Positions 1 through 8,932 are shown, counted from the stretch's first letter. The stretch: 38,420 nucleotides of DNA from an uncultured Clostridia bacterium (GCA_944372575.1 CALVZS010000034.1:1-38420), one strand, 5' to 3'. The notes: generated by a model not told the origin, from the sequence alone. Program-made: numbers and translations.

Positions 1-2
1 AC

Positions 3-3000
3 ACGGTGTACACGGAGCGGAGCGACCTTTTGCTGTATGCGAACTGGCACGGAAGAACGTTCACGGTGACGTACAACTTGTATGGCGGTGCAATGCAAGC
101 GACGACAACGCAAGTAGTGTATGGTGAACCTTTTGTACTGGATGTACCGGAAAATACAGATGAACGTGATGCGAGATATGCATTTTCCGGATGGTATACG
201 AGTGGCTACGGAGAAGGGACGCGGTACACGGATGCGGACGGCAACAGCGTACGCAACTGGGATCTCGCCGCGGACACGACGCTTCATGCATATTGGGCGG
301 AGGTTTTGTCCTTTGTATCCACTACCGGCGAAAACGGTGAGACTGCCTATACGGTAGAAGCCGGGCCGGAAATCAATGAAGCTGATTCGGTTACGATTCC
401 GGCAACTTTCCAGGGATGTCCGGTTACGGATATTTTGAGTGGTGCATTTTCCAATTGCGACTCATTGGTCGAAATCAATCTTCCGAATAGCATTCGTACA
501 GTCGGCGCGCGTTCGTTGACGGACTCTACGGGTGCATTTTCGAGTTGCGACAATCTGATGGACGTCAATGTCTATGAGGTAGAGGGGACGCATGAAATTT
601 ATTATCTGTCGATAGACGGGATATTGCTGGTAGATAGTGTGCAGACCGGGATGCGCGCTATTGCATACTTCCCTGCAGCTCGCACAGGAGTTTGCTATAT
701 TCCGGATAGCGTGGAAGAGATTCCCACGCGTGCATTTGCGAATGCCAATATTAGTGCTTTGGTTGTTCCTTCAAGCGTGCTTTATATTCGACAGGCGGCA
801 TTCTACAACTGTGATGATTTGGAACAAGTTCTTTTTGAGAATGCCGGGGAAAATGCCCAGGAACTCTTGATCGAAGATCTTGCATTCCAAAGTTGCGATT
901 GTTTAAAAAATATCACGCTTCCTATCCAGCTTGCGGAAGTAAATTCTTTTGACGATGTTTTCTATAATTGTAATTTGCTTGAAAACATTACGATTGAGGC
1001 TGGGAACGCTTACTATTCTTCTTTTGATGGATTTGTGTGCGACGCGCTTGGTGAGACGCTTCTATTCAGTCCAAACGGAAAGCATGGGGCTCTCACGTTG
1101 CCCAACACGATTACCGCGATCGGGGAACGTGCATTTGCGGAACGCGATAAACTGACTTCGATCTCTATCGGTGCTTATGTCGAGAGCATCGGCGCGCACG
1201 CCTTTGAAAATTGTGAAAGCTTGAGAAGTGTAACATTTCTTGGGTCAGAGGCCGCAAAAGCCATGATGATCGGTGAGTATGCGTTCTATGACTGCGCCGC
1301 GCTCACGACGGTCACGTTTGCAGAGGACAGCGATGTCGCGTCGATCGGCGACTACGCGTTCGGCTATTGCGAAAGTCTGCGCGCGATCTCCATTCCCACG
1401 AGCATCACGTCCATTGGCTCTTACGCTTTTCAGAGTTGTACATCTCTTTCTGAAATCACCATTGAGGGCGGCGAGCAGGAATTAAAAGTCGCGGACTATG
1501 CATTTAGCGAGTGTGACCATCTCAAGACCGTTAATCTTGCCGCCTCGGTTGCGAATTTTAATTTCATGCGTGCATTTGATGGCTGCAGTGGGATTGAAAC
1601 AATTAATGTGGACGATGCCAATCAATATTTTGCAGATATCGACGGTGTTCTTTATAACAAGAATATTACGGAAATTATATTCTTCCCGAGGTCACGCAGT
1701 GAATGTATAATTCCCGATACGGTCACGGCGATCGGAGAAAGCGCATTTGCGGGCAATATTCTGATTGAGTCCATCTCCATCAGCGAAAACGTGACGGAGA
1801 TCAAGAACAACGCGTTCTACGGCTGCCAGGCGCTGACGGATGTCCGCATTGCGGAAGGGGACGGCTCCAAAACGCTGACGCTCGGCGATTATGCGTTTGC
1901 AGGTTGTTCCAATTTGTCAGCAATTCAACTTCCTGACCGCGTGATTGAAATCAGTTCGTATGCATTTTATGCGGATGCATCGCTCAGTGATATTCAACTT
2001 GGATCAGAACTGAGTACGATCGGTTCATATGCGTTTGCACAGACAGCGATCGAGGAAATTGATATTCCCGATACTGTTTCTGAAATCGGGATTAAAGCTT
2101 TTGACAGCTGCCAGAGTCTGATCCGTGTCGCATTGCCTTCGTCTATGACAACAATCGGAAGTTCTATTTTCAGCAACTGCCCGGTGCTGTCCGAGGTGGA
2201 GATTCCGGAGGGCGTCATTGAGATCGGGGCGAGTGCGTTTGAAGGGTGCTATGCTTTGTCTCAAATTACGCTTCCTTCCACGCTGAAGACCATCGGCGAG
2301 AGTGCATTTGCGAGAACGGGGATAGTGGATCTTGTTATTCCCAAGAGTGTTACACTTATCAAAGGAGCTGCCTTTGCGGAATGCGCATCTCTTCAAACGG
2401 TCGTATTTGAAGAGGGAGGGGCTTCTGCTGAAGGACTTGTTCTTGAGGGTGAGCCTACTTCTTCAGCTTCCGACAAGGGCATTTTCTACATGTGTTCGGC
2501 GTTAACCACTGTCTCTTTCTCATCGCAGGTTCAGTGCATCGGAAGCCATGCGTTCTATTGGAATACTATGCTCAGCAGTGTGACGTTCGGAACGGATGAG
2601 AACGGAAAGTCCCAGCTCGAGTGGATCGGGCGTTTGACGTTCTGCGATGCTCCCATTACCGAACTTGTTTTGCCGGAAGGATTGAAAGAAACAAATTTCC
2701 GCTCCTTCTATACGAATGATGACAATCTGGCAAGGCTTCGGAGCGTAGTGATTCCTTCTACAATGGAAACCATCGCAGAGGATACGTTCTATGGGCAGAT
2801 CAACCTTAAGTCTGTCACCTTTACATCAGGCGGGACGGAAGCCCTTTGGATTGATGAGGGTGCGTTCTATAAGAACACTTCGCTGACAGAAATTGAGTTC
2901 CCTGAGAACCTTAGCACACTTGACTCCGCTGCTTTTGAGGGCTGCACCGCCTTGCGCAGCGTTGCAGTTGCCGACGGAAACACCTCTTTCTATTCGCTGG

Positions 3001-6000
3001 ACAACGTTTTGTACCATACGCAGACGGTTGATGGAGTGCGCAGTGATTCCATTGTACTCTATCCTATTTCCAAAACAGGTGTGCTTGAACTTCCCGAGTA
3101 TGTGACGGAGATTGGAGCCTCGACATTTGCCGATGCCGAGTTGACGGGCATTGTCCTTCCGGAAGGAGTGACGGAAATCGGATCTTATGCCTTCTCCGAC
3201 AGCAAGATTCAGTCAATCCACATTCCTTCGACGGTGACATACATTGGAACTTATGCGTTCAGCGGTTGCAGTGATCTGACCTCGGTTACATTTGCGGAAA
3301 ACAGCAAACTTGAGAAATTTGCAACGACGACCAGCAAGAGTGATGTATCGAGAACATTCCAGCAGACGGGAATTACTTCGATCGAGCTCCCTGCAAGCCT
3401 TAAGGAAGTGCCAGGCTATCTGTTCTATCAATGTTCGGCGTTGAAGACGGTCACGTTTGCAGAGGGCAGCAAACTTTCGAGAATCGGCAAATGGGCGTTC
3501 AAGAACTGCTCCGCCCTTGAGACGGTCGTCCTGGACGACTCCATTCCGCTGGAGACGATCAGCGAAGAGGCGTTCAATGAGTCCGGGCTTCAGAGCATCT
3601 TTATCCCCAAGACGGTCACGTTGATCGAGACGAAGGCATTCAATGCCTGCAAGTCGCTCAGCGATGTGACGTTCTCGGCAGACGGAACGGATGAACTGGA
3701 GTTCGAGAACGGAACGTATTCGTCCTCCAAGTACTACGGTGTCTTCTCCGGATGCTCATCGCTTACTTCTATCACATTGCCTTATCGCCTTGAAACGGTA
3801 TCGCAGTATGCTTTCAGTGAATGTTCGAGTTTGAAGGAAATCAACTTTGCGCAGAACGAGGAAGGCGAATATGGGGTCAGGACTATTTCGGCAGGGGCGT
3901 TCCGTAAGACTGCACTTGAAACATTTGTCGTTCCGGATTCTGTTTCAAGTATGCCTACGGTCACGGCCTATAACAATAATACGTTCACCGGATGTCATTC
4001 TCTTGTGAGTGTCACATTGCCCAGACTCTATACGGCAGAGTTCAGCTATACCTTGTTTGCGGATTGCCCGAGTCTTAAGGAGGTTCTTGTTTCCGAGCAA
4101 AATGACAGATATTCGTCTGTGGACGGGGTATTGTTTAACAAAGATAGGACGGTTTTAGTCTATTATCCTGTCGCCCGCGAGGACGCCACCGGGGAGATCG
4201 CCACGTCGTATGAGATCCCTTACGGAACGGTGACGGTCGGAAAGTTTGCGTTCTATCACAATTATAATAAGTCTTCCGGATACAATGACTTTGCAATGCT
4301 TACAGAAGTCAGCATTCCCGCAAGCGTTTCCTCCATTGAGGAATCGGCATTCCAGCTCCCTTATTTGGAGAGCGTACGCTTTGAGTCGGGAACGGGCGTT
4401 GCGTCCGATGCCAAGACGCTTACACTTGGCGTAGAAGCATTTGCAAACTATTCTCTTCCTGTGCAGAGCCTTCGTTCGATTGAACTTCCCGCAAGACTCA
4501 CTTCTCTCGGGAATTATGTGTTCCGCGACTGTGCTTCTCTTACGTCGGTCACATTTGCAGAGGGATGTAATTTGGAGACAATGGGGACGCATGTCTTCTA
4601 CGATTGCGAGAGCCTGACGCAGATCGACCTTCCCGATTCGGTGACTTCCATCGGGAACTACGCGTTCTACAACACGGGCCTGACCAGCATCGAGCTTCCG
4701 GACAGCATCACCGCGCTGCCGAACTATCTGTTCCAGAACTGCGAGGCGCTTACGTCGGTTGGGCTTCCGAGATCACTTGATTCAATCGGAACGTATGTAT
4801 TCCGGAATTGTACTTCCCTGACGCAATTTGTTATTCCTGATGGCGTATCGACCATTGGACAATACGCTTTTGCAGGATCCGGTCTTACGTCCATCACCAT
4901 TCCGGAATCTGTGGATACCCTTGGAAACTATGTCTTTGATGCTTGCTCAAACCTCGTTTCAGTCAATATGTCCTCCAAGGTTGAATCGCTCTCTATCGGC
5001 GTTTTCAGGAACTGCAGTGCATTGCAGGAGGTGAATTTCCCGGGAGCGAGCAACCTTACGAGCATAGGGAAACTTGCTTTTTCCGGATGTTCTTCGCTCA
5101 CGGAAATAGATCTTCCCGCCGGGGTTTCCACGATTGGTGACAGCGCTTTTGCCGATTGTACTTCCCTTGTGAGCATTGAACTGTATTCGGCAACAAGCCT
5201 TGGGAAAAGTGCGTTCAGCGGGTGTTCCGCACTGGAGAGTTTCACTTTCTATGGCCCGTTGACAACACTTGGAACCAATGTATTTGACGGTTGTACGAAA
5301 CTGAATATCATCATCGATCAGAACAACACCTCTTTTGCGGAAGATGAAAGCGGAATCCTCTACAACAGTACGATGACGGAAGTGATCGATCTTATGGGGG
5401 ATCTGGAAGGCGAGGTCGTTCTTCCCGATTCCGTCACGACGATTGCGGACGGCGTCTTCGCAGGGACGGGGATCACGAAGATCACGCTGCCTGCCGGGGT
5501 GACGGAGATTCCTGCAAATCTCTTCCAGAACTGCGAAAATCTGACGGAGGTCGTCATTCTCGGGCGTATTACCACGATCGGAAATTACGCCTTCCAGAAC
5601 ACCGCACTTACGAGCTTCACGGTCGGACGTGAAGTCACGGCGATCGGAACGTATGCATTCCAGGGATGCGACAAGCTGGAGACGGTGACGTTCGCTCCCA
5701 ACGGAACAGATACGCTTGTCATTGCGGATTACGCATTCCAGGATTGCACGTCGCTTACGACGGTGGAGCTTCCCGTCCGTGTCAGAAACGGAAAGGACGC
5801 GTCCGGATATGCAAGCAACGGCATTGACAATTATGCCTTTGAAGGATGCATCAATCTCACAAGCGTTACGTTTAATGTTCGGGGTGGAGAGACGCTCACA
5901 GATTATCTGACGTTCGGAAATTATGCGTTCAGCAACACCGGATTGACATCTTTCACGATGCCCAGCTATGCAGATTTCCGCACTTCCGGCAGCACGGTAA

Positions 6001-6830
6001 TCGGCGCAAGCTGCTTTGAAAACTGTACGGCACTGAAGACCTTTACGTTTAACTCCGACCACGGCAGAAGCTATTATGTTGGGAATTACGCATTCCGTAA
6101 CTGCACGGCGCTTGAATCGCTCAACAACATTCCCAGAACGTTCGGATTCGGCAACAGGAATTGCGGAACGGGAGCGTTCCAAAACTGTACCTCACTCAAA
6201 GAGATCACAATTCCGAGCGGGAACTGGTACAATACGGATATGTTCCTCGGCTGCACCGCTTTGGAAACGGTTACGATTTATGCAAGCCACTTTGCGCCCA
6301 ATATTACGTCCGGAGTATTTGAGGGCTGCACGTCGCTCAAGACGGTCAACCTCCCGGCCAACATGACGAGCATCGAGACGGGCGCGTTCGCAGGTTGCAC
6401 ATCGTTGGAAACATTTGTGATTCCCATGGCGCTTGAAGAAATCGAACCGGGTGCGTTTGAGGGCTGCACGTCGCTGACCACGTTCACGGTCATGGCGGGA
6501 AGCAACATCTTCTCGGCTGTGGACGGAAATCTCTATTCCGCGGACGGCACGACGTTGATGCTGTATGCGCCCGGAAAGACGGAGGCGACGTTCACCGTTC
6601 CTTCGACGGTCACGACGATTGCGGACGGAGCGTTTGCAAATTGCACGGCGCTCACGAACGTCGTGCTTCCCGCAAGCGTGACGACGGTGGAAGCGGGTGC
6701 GTTTGACGGCTGGACGGCAGCGCAGACCATCAGCGTTTCCTTCGCGCAGGGCGCTACGCCCGCGGGATTTGCTTCCGGCTGGAGCGACGGAGCAACGGTA
6801 GTCTATGCGTCTTCTGCTCCCGAAGATTGA
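3..6830 (+). CDS. BspA-type leucine-rich-repeat surface protein (5' truncated by window)
   Basis: The frame is open from the window edge, so the true start and the signal peptide lie upstream; the GTG at 6 is not a credible start. About the first 90 residues are an InlB B-repeat/Listeria-Bacteroides type module (TYNLYGG, FSGWYT, LHAYW). The rest, over 2100 residues, is a tandem array of BspA-type LRR_5 repeats of about 23 residues with the pattern 'YAFxxCxSLxxIxLPxxVxxIG'. Seven times the array is broken by an 'island' of the type xxVDGVLYNxxxTxLxxYP, near residues 200, 340, 541, 994, 1368, 1776 and 2168. The C-terminus ends in ASSAPED with no LPXTG motif or membrane helix, so any anchor is upstream or absent. 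Proteins of this family are usually surface-exposed and have been linked to adhesion; the ligand here is unknown. The gene is followed directly by a terminator. The family call is sure, the role is inference. Confidence 0.93.
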   Translation, partial: TVYTERSDLLLYANWHGRTFTVTYNLYGGAMQATTTQVVYGEPFVLDVPENTDERDARYAFSGWYTSGYGEGTRYTDADGNSVRNWDLAADTTLHAYWAEVLSFVSTTGENGETAYTVEAGPEINEADSVTIPATFQGCPVTDILSGAFSNCDSLVEINLPNSIRTVGARSLTDSTGAFSSCDNLMDVNVYEVEGTHEIYYLSIDGILLVDSVQTGMRAIAYFPAARTGVCYIPDSVEEIPTRAFANANISALVVPSSVLYIRQAAFYNCDDLEQVLFENAGENAQELLIEDLAFQSCDCLKNITLPIQLAEVNSFDDVFYNCNLLENITIEAGNAYYSSFDGFVCDALGETLLFSPNGKHGALTLPNTITAIGERAFAERDKLTSISIGAYVESIGAHAFENCESLRSVTFLGSEAAKAMMIGEYAFYDCAALTTVTFAEDSDVASIGDYAFGYCESLRAISIPTSITSIGSYAFQSCTSLSEITIEGGEQELKVADYAFSECDHLKTVNLAASVANFNFMRAFDGCSGIETINVDDANQYFADIDGVLYNKNITEIIFFPRSRSECIIPDTVTAIGESAFAGNILIESISISENVTEIKNNAFYGCQALTDVRIAEGDGSKTLTLGDYAFAGCSNLSAIQLPDRVIEISSYAFYADASLSDIQLGSELSTIGSYAFAQTAIEEIDIPDTVSEIGIKAFDSCQSLIRVALPSSMTTIGSSIFSNCPVLSEVEIPEGVIEIGASAFEGCYALSQITLPSTLKTIGESAFARTGIVDLVIPKSVTLIKGAAFAECASLQTVVFEEGGASAEGLVLEGEPTSSASDKGIFYMCSALTTVSFSSQVQCIGSHAFYWNTMLSSVTFGTDENGKSQLEWIGRLTFCDAPITELVLPEGLKETNFRSFYTNDDNLARLRSVVIPSTMETIAEDTFYGQINLKSVTFTSGGTEALWIDEGAFYKNTSLTEIEFPENLSTLDSAAFEGCTALRSVAVADGNTSFYSLDNVLYHTQTVDGVRSDSIVLYPISKTGVLELPEYVTEIGASTFADAELTGIVLPEGVTEIGSYAFSDSKIQSIHIPSTVTYIGTYAFSGCSDLTSVTFAENSKLEKFATTTSKSDVSRTFQQTGITSIELPASLKEVPGYLFYQCSALKTVTFAEGSKLSRIGKWAFKNCSALETVVLDDSIPLETISEEAFNESGLQSIFIPKTVTLIETKAFNACKSLSDVTFSADGTDELEFENGTYSSSKYYGVFSGCSSLTSITLPYRLETVSQYAFSECSSLKEINFAQNEEGEYGVRTISAGAFRKTALETFVVPDSVSSMPTVTAYNNNTFTGCHSLVSVTLPRLYTAEFSYTLFADCPSLKEVLVSEQNDRYSSVDGVLFNKDRTVLVYYPVAREDATGEIATSYEIPYGTVTVGKFAFYHNYNKSSGYNDFAMLTEVSIPASVSSIEESAFQLPYLESVRFESGTGVASDAKTLTLGVEAFANYSLPVQSLRSIELPARLTSLGNYVFRDCASLTSVTFAEGCNLETMGTHVFYDCESLTQIDLPDSVTSIGNYAFYNTGLTSIELPDSITALPNYLFQNCEALTSVGLPRSLDSIGTYVFRNCTSLTQFVIPDGVSTIGQYAFAGSGLTSITIPESVDTLGNYVFDACSNLVSVNMSSKVESLSIGVFRNCSALQEVNFPGASNLTSIGKLAFSGCSSLTEIDLPAGVSTIGDSAFADCTSLVSIELYSATSLGKSAFSGCSALESFTFYGPLTTLGTNVFDGCTKLNIIIDQNNTSFAEDESGILYNSTMTEVIDLMGDLEGEVVLPDSVTTIADGVFAGTGITKITLPAGVTEIPANLFQNCENLTEVVILGRITTIGNYAFQNTALTSFTVGREVTAIGTYAFQGCDKLETVTFAPNGTDTLVIADYAFQDCTSLTTVELPVRVRNGKDASGYASNGIDNYAFEGCINLTSVTFNVRGGETLTDYLTFGNYAFSNTGLTSFTMPSYADFRTSGSTVIGASCFENCTALKTFTFNSDHGRSYYVGNYAFRNCTALESLNNIPRTFGFGNRNCGTGAFQNCTSLKEITIPSGNWYNTDMFLGCTALETVTIYASHFAPNITSGVFEGCTSLKTVNLPANMTSIETGAFAGCTSLETFVIPMALEEIEPGAFEGCTSLTTFTVMAGSNIFSAVDGNLYSADGTTLMLYAPGKTEATFTVPSTVTTIADGAFANCTALTNVVLPASVTTVEAGAFDGWTAAQTISVSFAQGATPAGFASGWSDGATVVYASSAPED

Positions 6831-6874
6831 GAGCGGATAAAACGGTATTGTTTTGTGTAAAAGAACAGCACAGC

Positions 6875-6908
6875 GCCCTCGGCGGTTACACCGCCGAGGG
6901 CACATTTT
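6875..6908 (+). terminator. Rho-independent terminator after the LRR protein
   Basis: A perfect 11-bp stem (GCCCTCGGCGG with CCGCCGAGGGC, loop TTACA; a twelfth T-A pair is possible) is followed by a short T run at 6905-6908. It starts 44 bases after the stop codon at 6830. Confidence 0.85.
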
Positions 6909-6961
6909 CTTCTGAAGCAGGGTATGCTCAAAACATATGGATCCCCATAAAAAACAGGCAT

Positions 6962-6990
6962 TTTACAGGAGTTCCGCGTCGTGCTATAAT
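6962..6990 (+). promoter_or_regulatory. Sigma-70 promoter of the flavodoxin pair
   Basis: TTTACA (6962-6967) and a perfect TATAAT (6985-6990) are separated by 17 bases, 29 bases before the start codon at 7020. Confidence 0.8.
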
Positions 6991-7019
6991 TAGGACAAAG
7001 ATCGGCGGGAGGGAAACGC

Positions 7020-7556
7020 ATGAAGATCGTTGTACTGGAGGGCAGCCCGAACAGGAACGGTTCCTCTAATTTTCTGGCGGAACAGTTCACGAAGGGCGCG
7101 CAGGCAGCAGGGCATACGGTGGAGGTGCTTGACGTTGCTCATGCAGATATCCATCCCTGCACGGGGTGCGTGCGATGCGGATATGAGGGGCCGTGCGCGC
7201 AAAAAGACGATGTGGAACGATTCCGTGCCGCGATACTCTGTGCCGATATGCTGGTGTTCGTGACGCCGCTCTATTACTATGGAATGTCCGCTCAGTTAAA
7301 GATTTTGATCGATCGGTTTTGTGCATTCAATGCGAGCATTCAGCGCAGGCATATGAAGTCGGCGATCATTTCTGTGGCATGGAATGCGGACAGCTGGACA
7401 TTTGCCGCGCTGGAGGCACACTATCAGACGCTTGTACGTTATCTCAATTTTCGGGACATGGGGGCGATATGGGGCAAGGGTTGCGGTACGCCTTCCATGA
7501 CGCGCGCCTCAAAGTACGCGCAGGCTGCCTATGATCTCGGAAAAAGATTAAAATAG
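7020..7556 (+). CDS. Flavodoxin-fold NAD(P)H-dependent oxidoreductase with Isf-type Cys motif
   Basis: This 178-residue protein starts with the FMN-binding flavodoxin-fold signature KIVVLEGSPNRNGSSN and has a later TPLYYYGMSAQLKILIDR segment, as in the NADPH-dependent FMN reductase/iron-sulfur flavoprotein superfamily. At about residues 48-60 it carries CTGCVRCGYEGPC. The spacing CX2CX2CX5C matches the compact cysteine cluster that holds a 4Fe-4S centre in iron-sulfur flavoproteins, so electron transfer through FMN and possibly Fe-S is likely. It is probably a soluble cytoplasmic protein; the electron partner is unknown. The start at 7020 is supported by GGGAGG just upstream and the promoter at 6962-6990. 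A second flavodoxin gene follows after 62 bases, probably co-transcribed. The fold is certain, the cluster and substrate are inferred. Confidence 0.88.
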   Translation: MKIVVLEGSPNRNGSSNFLAEQFTKGAQAAGHTVEVLDVAHADIHPCTGCVRCGYEGPCAQKDDVERFRAAILCADMLVFVTPLYYYGMSAQLKILIDRFCAFNASIQRRHMKSAIISVAWNADSWTFAALEAHYQTLVRYLNFRDMGAIWGKGCGTPSMTRASKYAQAAYDLGKRLK

Positions 7557-7618
7557 GAGACGCGGCAATTTCGTACAGCGTACAGGGATATGATGAGAAA
7601 ATAAGGAGATAAAATAGA

Positions 7619-8104
7619 ATGAATAACAAAATGCTGGTGGCATATTTTTCCTGCAGCGGAACAACGGCCCGTGCCGCGCGGACGCTTGCGGAGGCGTCGG
7701 GCGCAGACCTTTTTGAAATCAGATCTGTGCAGCCCTATACTGCTGCCGATCTTGACTGGACAAACAAGTCCGCGCGCTCCACGCGGGAGATGGGCGATGA
7801 AACGTGCCGTCCCGCCATCGCAGAGAGAGTTTTGAATATGGACGTCTACTCCGTTGTCTTTTTGGGGTTCCCCATATGGTGGTATGTGGCTCCGAGGATC
7901 GTGCAAACGTTCCTTGAAAGCTATGATTTTTCGGGCAAAACGGTGATTCCGTTCTTCACATCCGGCGGGAGCGGCGCCGGGAAAACGGATGCCGTGCTGC
8001 ACAGATGCTGTTCGTCTGCAACACAATGGAGACCGAGTAAACGGGTGAACGGCGGAATTTCCAAGGAAGAATGGAAGGATTGGCTCGCATCCCTTACATA
8101 TTGA
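7619..8104 (+). CDS. Flavodoxin
   Basis: A 161-residue flavodoxin. The N-terminal YFSCSGTTARAARTLAE is the FMN phosphate-binding loop of the group typified by 'YFSxSGnT'. FLGFPIWWYVAPRIVQTFLESYDFSGKTVIPFFTSGGSGAGKT carries the second FMN-contacting region, including the WW pair. It should act as a small FMN electron carrier or reductase in the cytoplasm. AAGGAG at 7603-7608 lies ten bases before the ATG. The C-terminal stretch around residues 128-145 (HRCCSSATQWRPSKRVNGG) looked odd at first but aligns with the usual 'CPxAxWxxGKRLNGG' end of the family, so I see no frameshift. It probably shares a transcript with the upstream flavoprotein gene. No terminator with a T run follows on this strand. 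Confidence 0.9.
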   Translation: MNNKMLVAYFSCSGTTARAARTLAEASGADLFEIRSVQPYTAADLDWTNKSARSTREMGDETCRPAIAERVLNMDVYSVVFLGFPIWWYVAPRIVQTFLESYDFSGKTVIPFFTSGGSGAGKTDAVLHRCCSSATQWRPSKRVNGGISKEEWKDWLASLTY

Positions 8105-8220
8105 AACGAAAGGGCTTTTGCGGCCGTCAGATGGGGCAAGAATTGCCGCCGCTGCGCGGCCTGACTTTACACATATGGGCTGTGCGGTATGCGGCAGTTG
8201 GCGCTCTATAAGCAAAGAAG

Positions 8221-8259
8221 ATAAAAAAGAGACAGGACATCCGTTCGGATGTCCTGTCT
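8221..8259 (-). terminator. Terminator of tRNA-Val
   Basis: A 13-bp perfect stem (8230-8242 with 8247-8259, loop GTTC) lies directly beyond the tRNA 3' end. Read on the minus strand it is followed by a T run (the A run at 8223-8228). It may also stop plus-strand transcription from the flavodoxin genes, although no T run supports that direction. Confidence 0.88.
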
Positions 8260-8262
8260 GCA

Positions 8263-8339
8263 TGGTGGGGACAACAGGGCTCGAACCTGTGACCTCATGC
8301 ATGTGAAGCATGCGCTCTAACCAACTGAGCTATGCCCCC
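8263..8339 (-). tRNA. tRNA-Val (anticodon CAC)
   Basis: The reverse strand folds as a complete cloverleaf: acceptor GGGGGCA with TGTCCCC (one G-U pair), D arm GCTCAGTTGGTTAGAGC, anticodon arm CATGC-TTCACAT-GCATG with anticodon CAC (reads GUG, valine), T loop GGTTCGAGCCC, and an encoded CCA end at 8263-8265. Confidence 0.96.
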
Positions 8340-8356
8340 ACATGTATTTCTGGGTT

Positions 8357-8386
8357 ATTTTACTCCTTTTTGATGCATTTTGTCAA
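8357..8386 (-). promoter_or_regulatory. Promoter of tRNA-Val
   Basis: On the minus strand TTGACA (8386-8381) and TAAAAT (8362-8357) are separated by 18 bases, and the mature tRNA begins 17 bases beyond the -10 box. Confidence 0.78.
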
Positions 8387-8447
8387 TCGTTTTTTTATGG
8401 AATATAAAAATATTCCCGGAAGTTTTTCGAAAAAATGTGTGTTCCGC

Positions 8448-8477
8448 TTGTAAATACAATCATACGTGTGTTATAAT
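8448..8477 (+). promoter_or_regulatory. Promoter of the 80-aa hypothetical gene
   Basis: TTGTAA (8448-8453), an 18-base spacer and TATAAT (8472-8477) lie 29 bases upstream of the first ATG. The region between this promoter and the divergent tRNA-Val promoter (about 8387-8447) is AT-rich and holds nothing else I can name. Confidence 0.65.
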
Positions 8478-8506
8478 AAGGAAAACACGGGGATAGAAAA
8501 TCGGGA

Positions 8507-8749
8507 ATGAAGGAGACGATGCGTTCCATGATCCCGGCCGATGCGCGGGAGACATTGCTTGATTTGATTGACGAACTTACGATTTCGCTGGAGGACTTGC
8601 AGCGCTGGGAAGAGTGCGGCGATCTGGATCTTTACGGAGTCGGGATCAAGACAGCGCAGGTGCAGCTTCTTGAACTGATCCAGCAGAGATGGGAAGAAAG
8701 CTTTGAGGTCGGGTTGAATTTCGACATCGAGAAGCGTTTCCCGATCTGA
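8507..8749 (+). CDS. Hypothetical 80-aa acidic protein
   Basis: I do not recognise this protein. It is small, acidic and predicted to be mostly helical (LLDLIDELTISLEDLQRWEEC, QVQLLELIQQRWEES), with no signal peptide, membrane segment or metal-binding motif. Three in-frame ATGs (8507, 8519, 8528) compete. AAGGAG at 8510-8515 lies three bases before 8519 and twelve before 8528, while 8507 has no good ribosome binding site, so the true protein may be 73-80 residues. A plausible promoter precedes it and it sits alone between divergent tRNA-Val and tRNA-Ala genes. That it is a real gene is supported by the promoter, the RBS and the coherent helical composition, but not by homology. Confidence 0.6.
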   Translation: MKETMRSMIPADARETLLDLIDELTISLEDLQRWEECGDLDLYGVGIKTAQVQLLELIQQRWEESFEVGLNFDIEKRFPI

Positions 8750-8786
8750 CAGACGGGAAAATTTTTGAAAATCCATGCAAAAACGC

Positions 8787-8814
8787 TTGCTTTTTTCTCC
8801 GTTTATGTTATAAT
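8787..8814 (+). promoter_or_regulatory. Promoter of tRNA-Ala
   Basis: TTGCTT (8787-8792), a 16-base spacer and a perfect TATAAT (8809-8814) end 16 bases before the tRNA 5' end. Confidence 0.75.
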
Positions 8815-8829
8815 CATACTGCAAACAGC

Positions 8830-8905
8830 GGGGATATGGCTCAGTTGGTAGAGCGGTACGTTCGCAACGTACAGGCCACGAGTTCGAATCTCGTTATCTC
8901 CACCA
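8830..8905 (+). tRNA. tRNA-Ala (anticodon CGC)
   Basis: The acceptor GGGGATA pairs with TATCTCC, and the third pair is G-U, the classical alanine identity element G3-U70. The anticodon arm is GTACG-TTCGCAA-CGTAC with anticodon CGC (reads GCG). The T arm ACGAG-TTCGAAT-CTCGT and an encoded CCA (8903-8905) complete it. Confidence 0.95.
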
Positions 8906-8907
8906 GG

Positions 8908-8932
8908 AAGAGGGCGTTCTGCCCTCTTTTTT
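8908..8932 (+). terminator. Terminator of tRNA-Ala
   Basis: Stem AAGAGGGC (8908-8915) with GCCCTCTT (8921-8928), loop GTTCT, followed by a T run to 8932, begins two bases after the tRNA. Confidence 0.88.

Noticed and set aside
4959..6182. 407-aa open frame on the minus strand inside the LRR gene
   Set aside because: It is the antisense of a repeat array with biased codons; the composition (Arg/Ile/Cys-rich) is not protein-like and no ribosome binding site or promoter is seen.
8010..8070. Possible frameshift in the second flavodoxin
   Set aside because: The odd-looking CCSSATQWRPSKRVNGG stretch fits the usual C-terminal pattern of the family, so the frame is intact.
8118..8306. Small plus-strand frame running into the tRNA-Val gene
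   Set aside because: It overlaps the tRNA and its terminator; the MVGTTGLEPVTSCM end is the well-known spurious translation of a tRNA.
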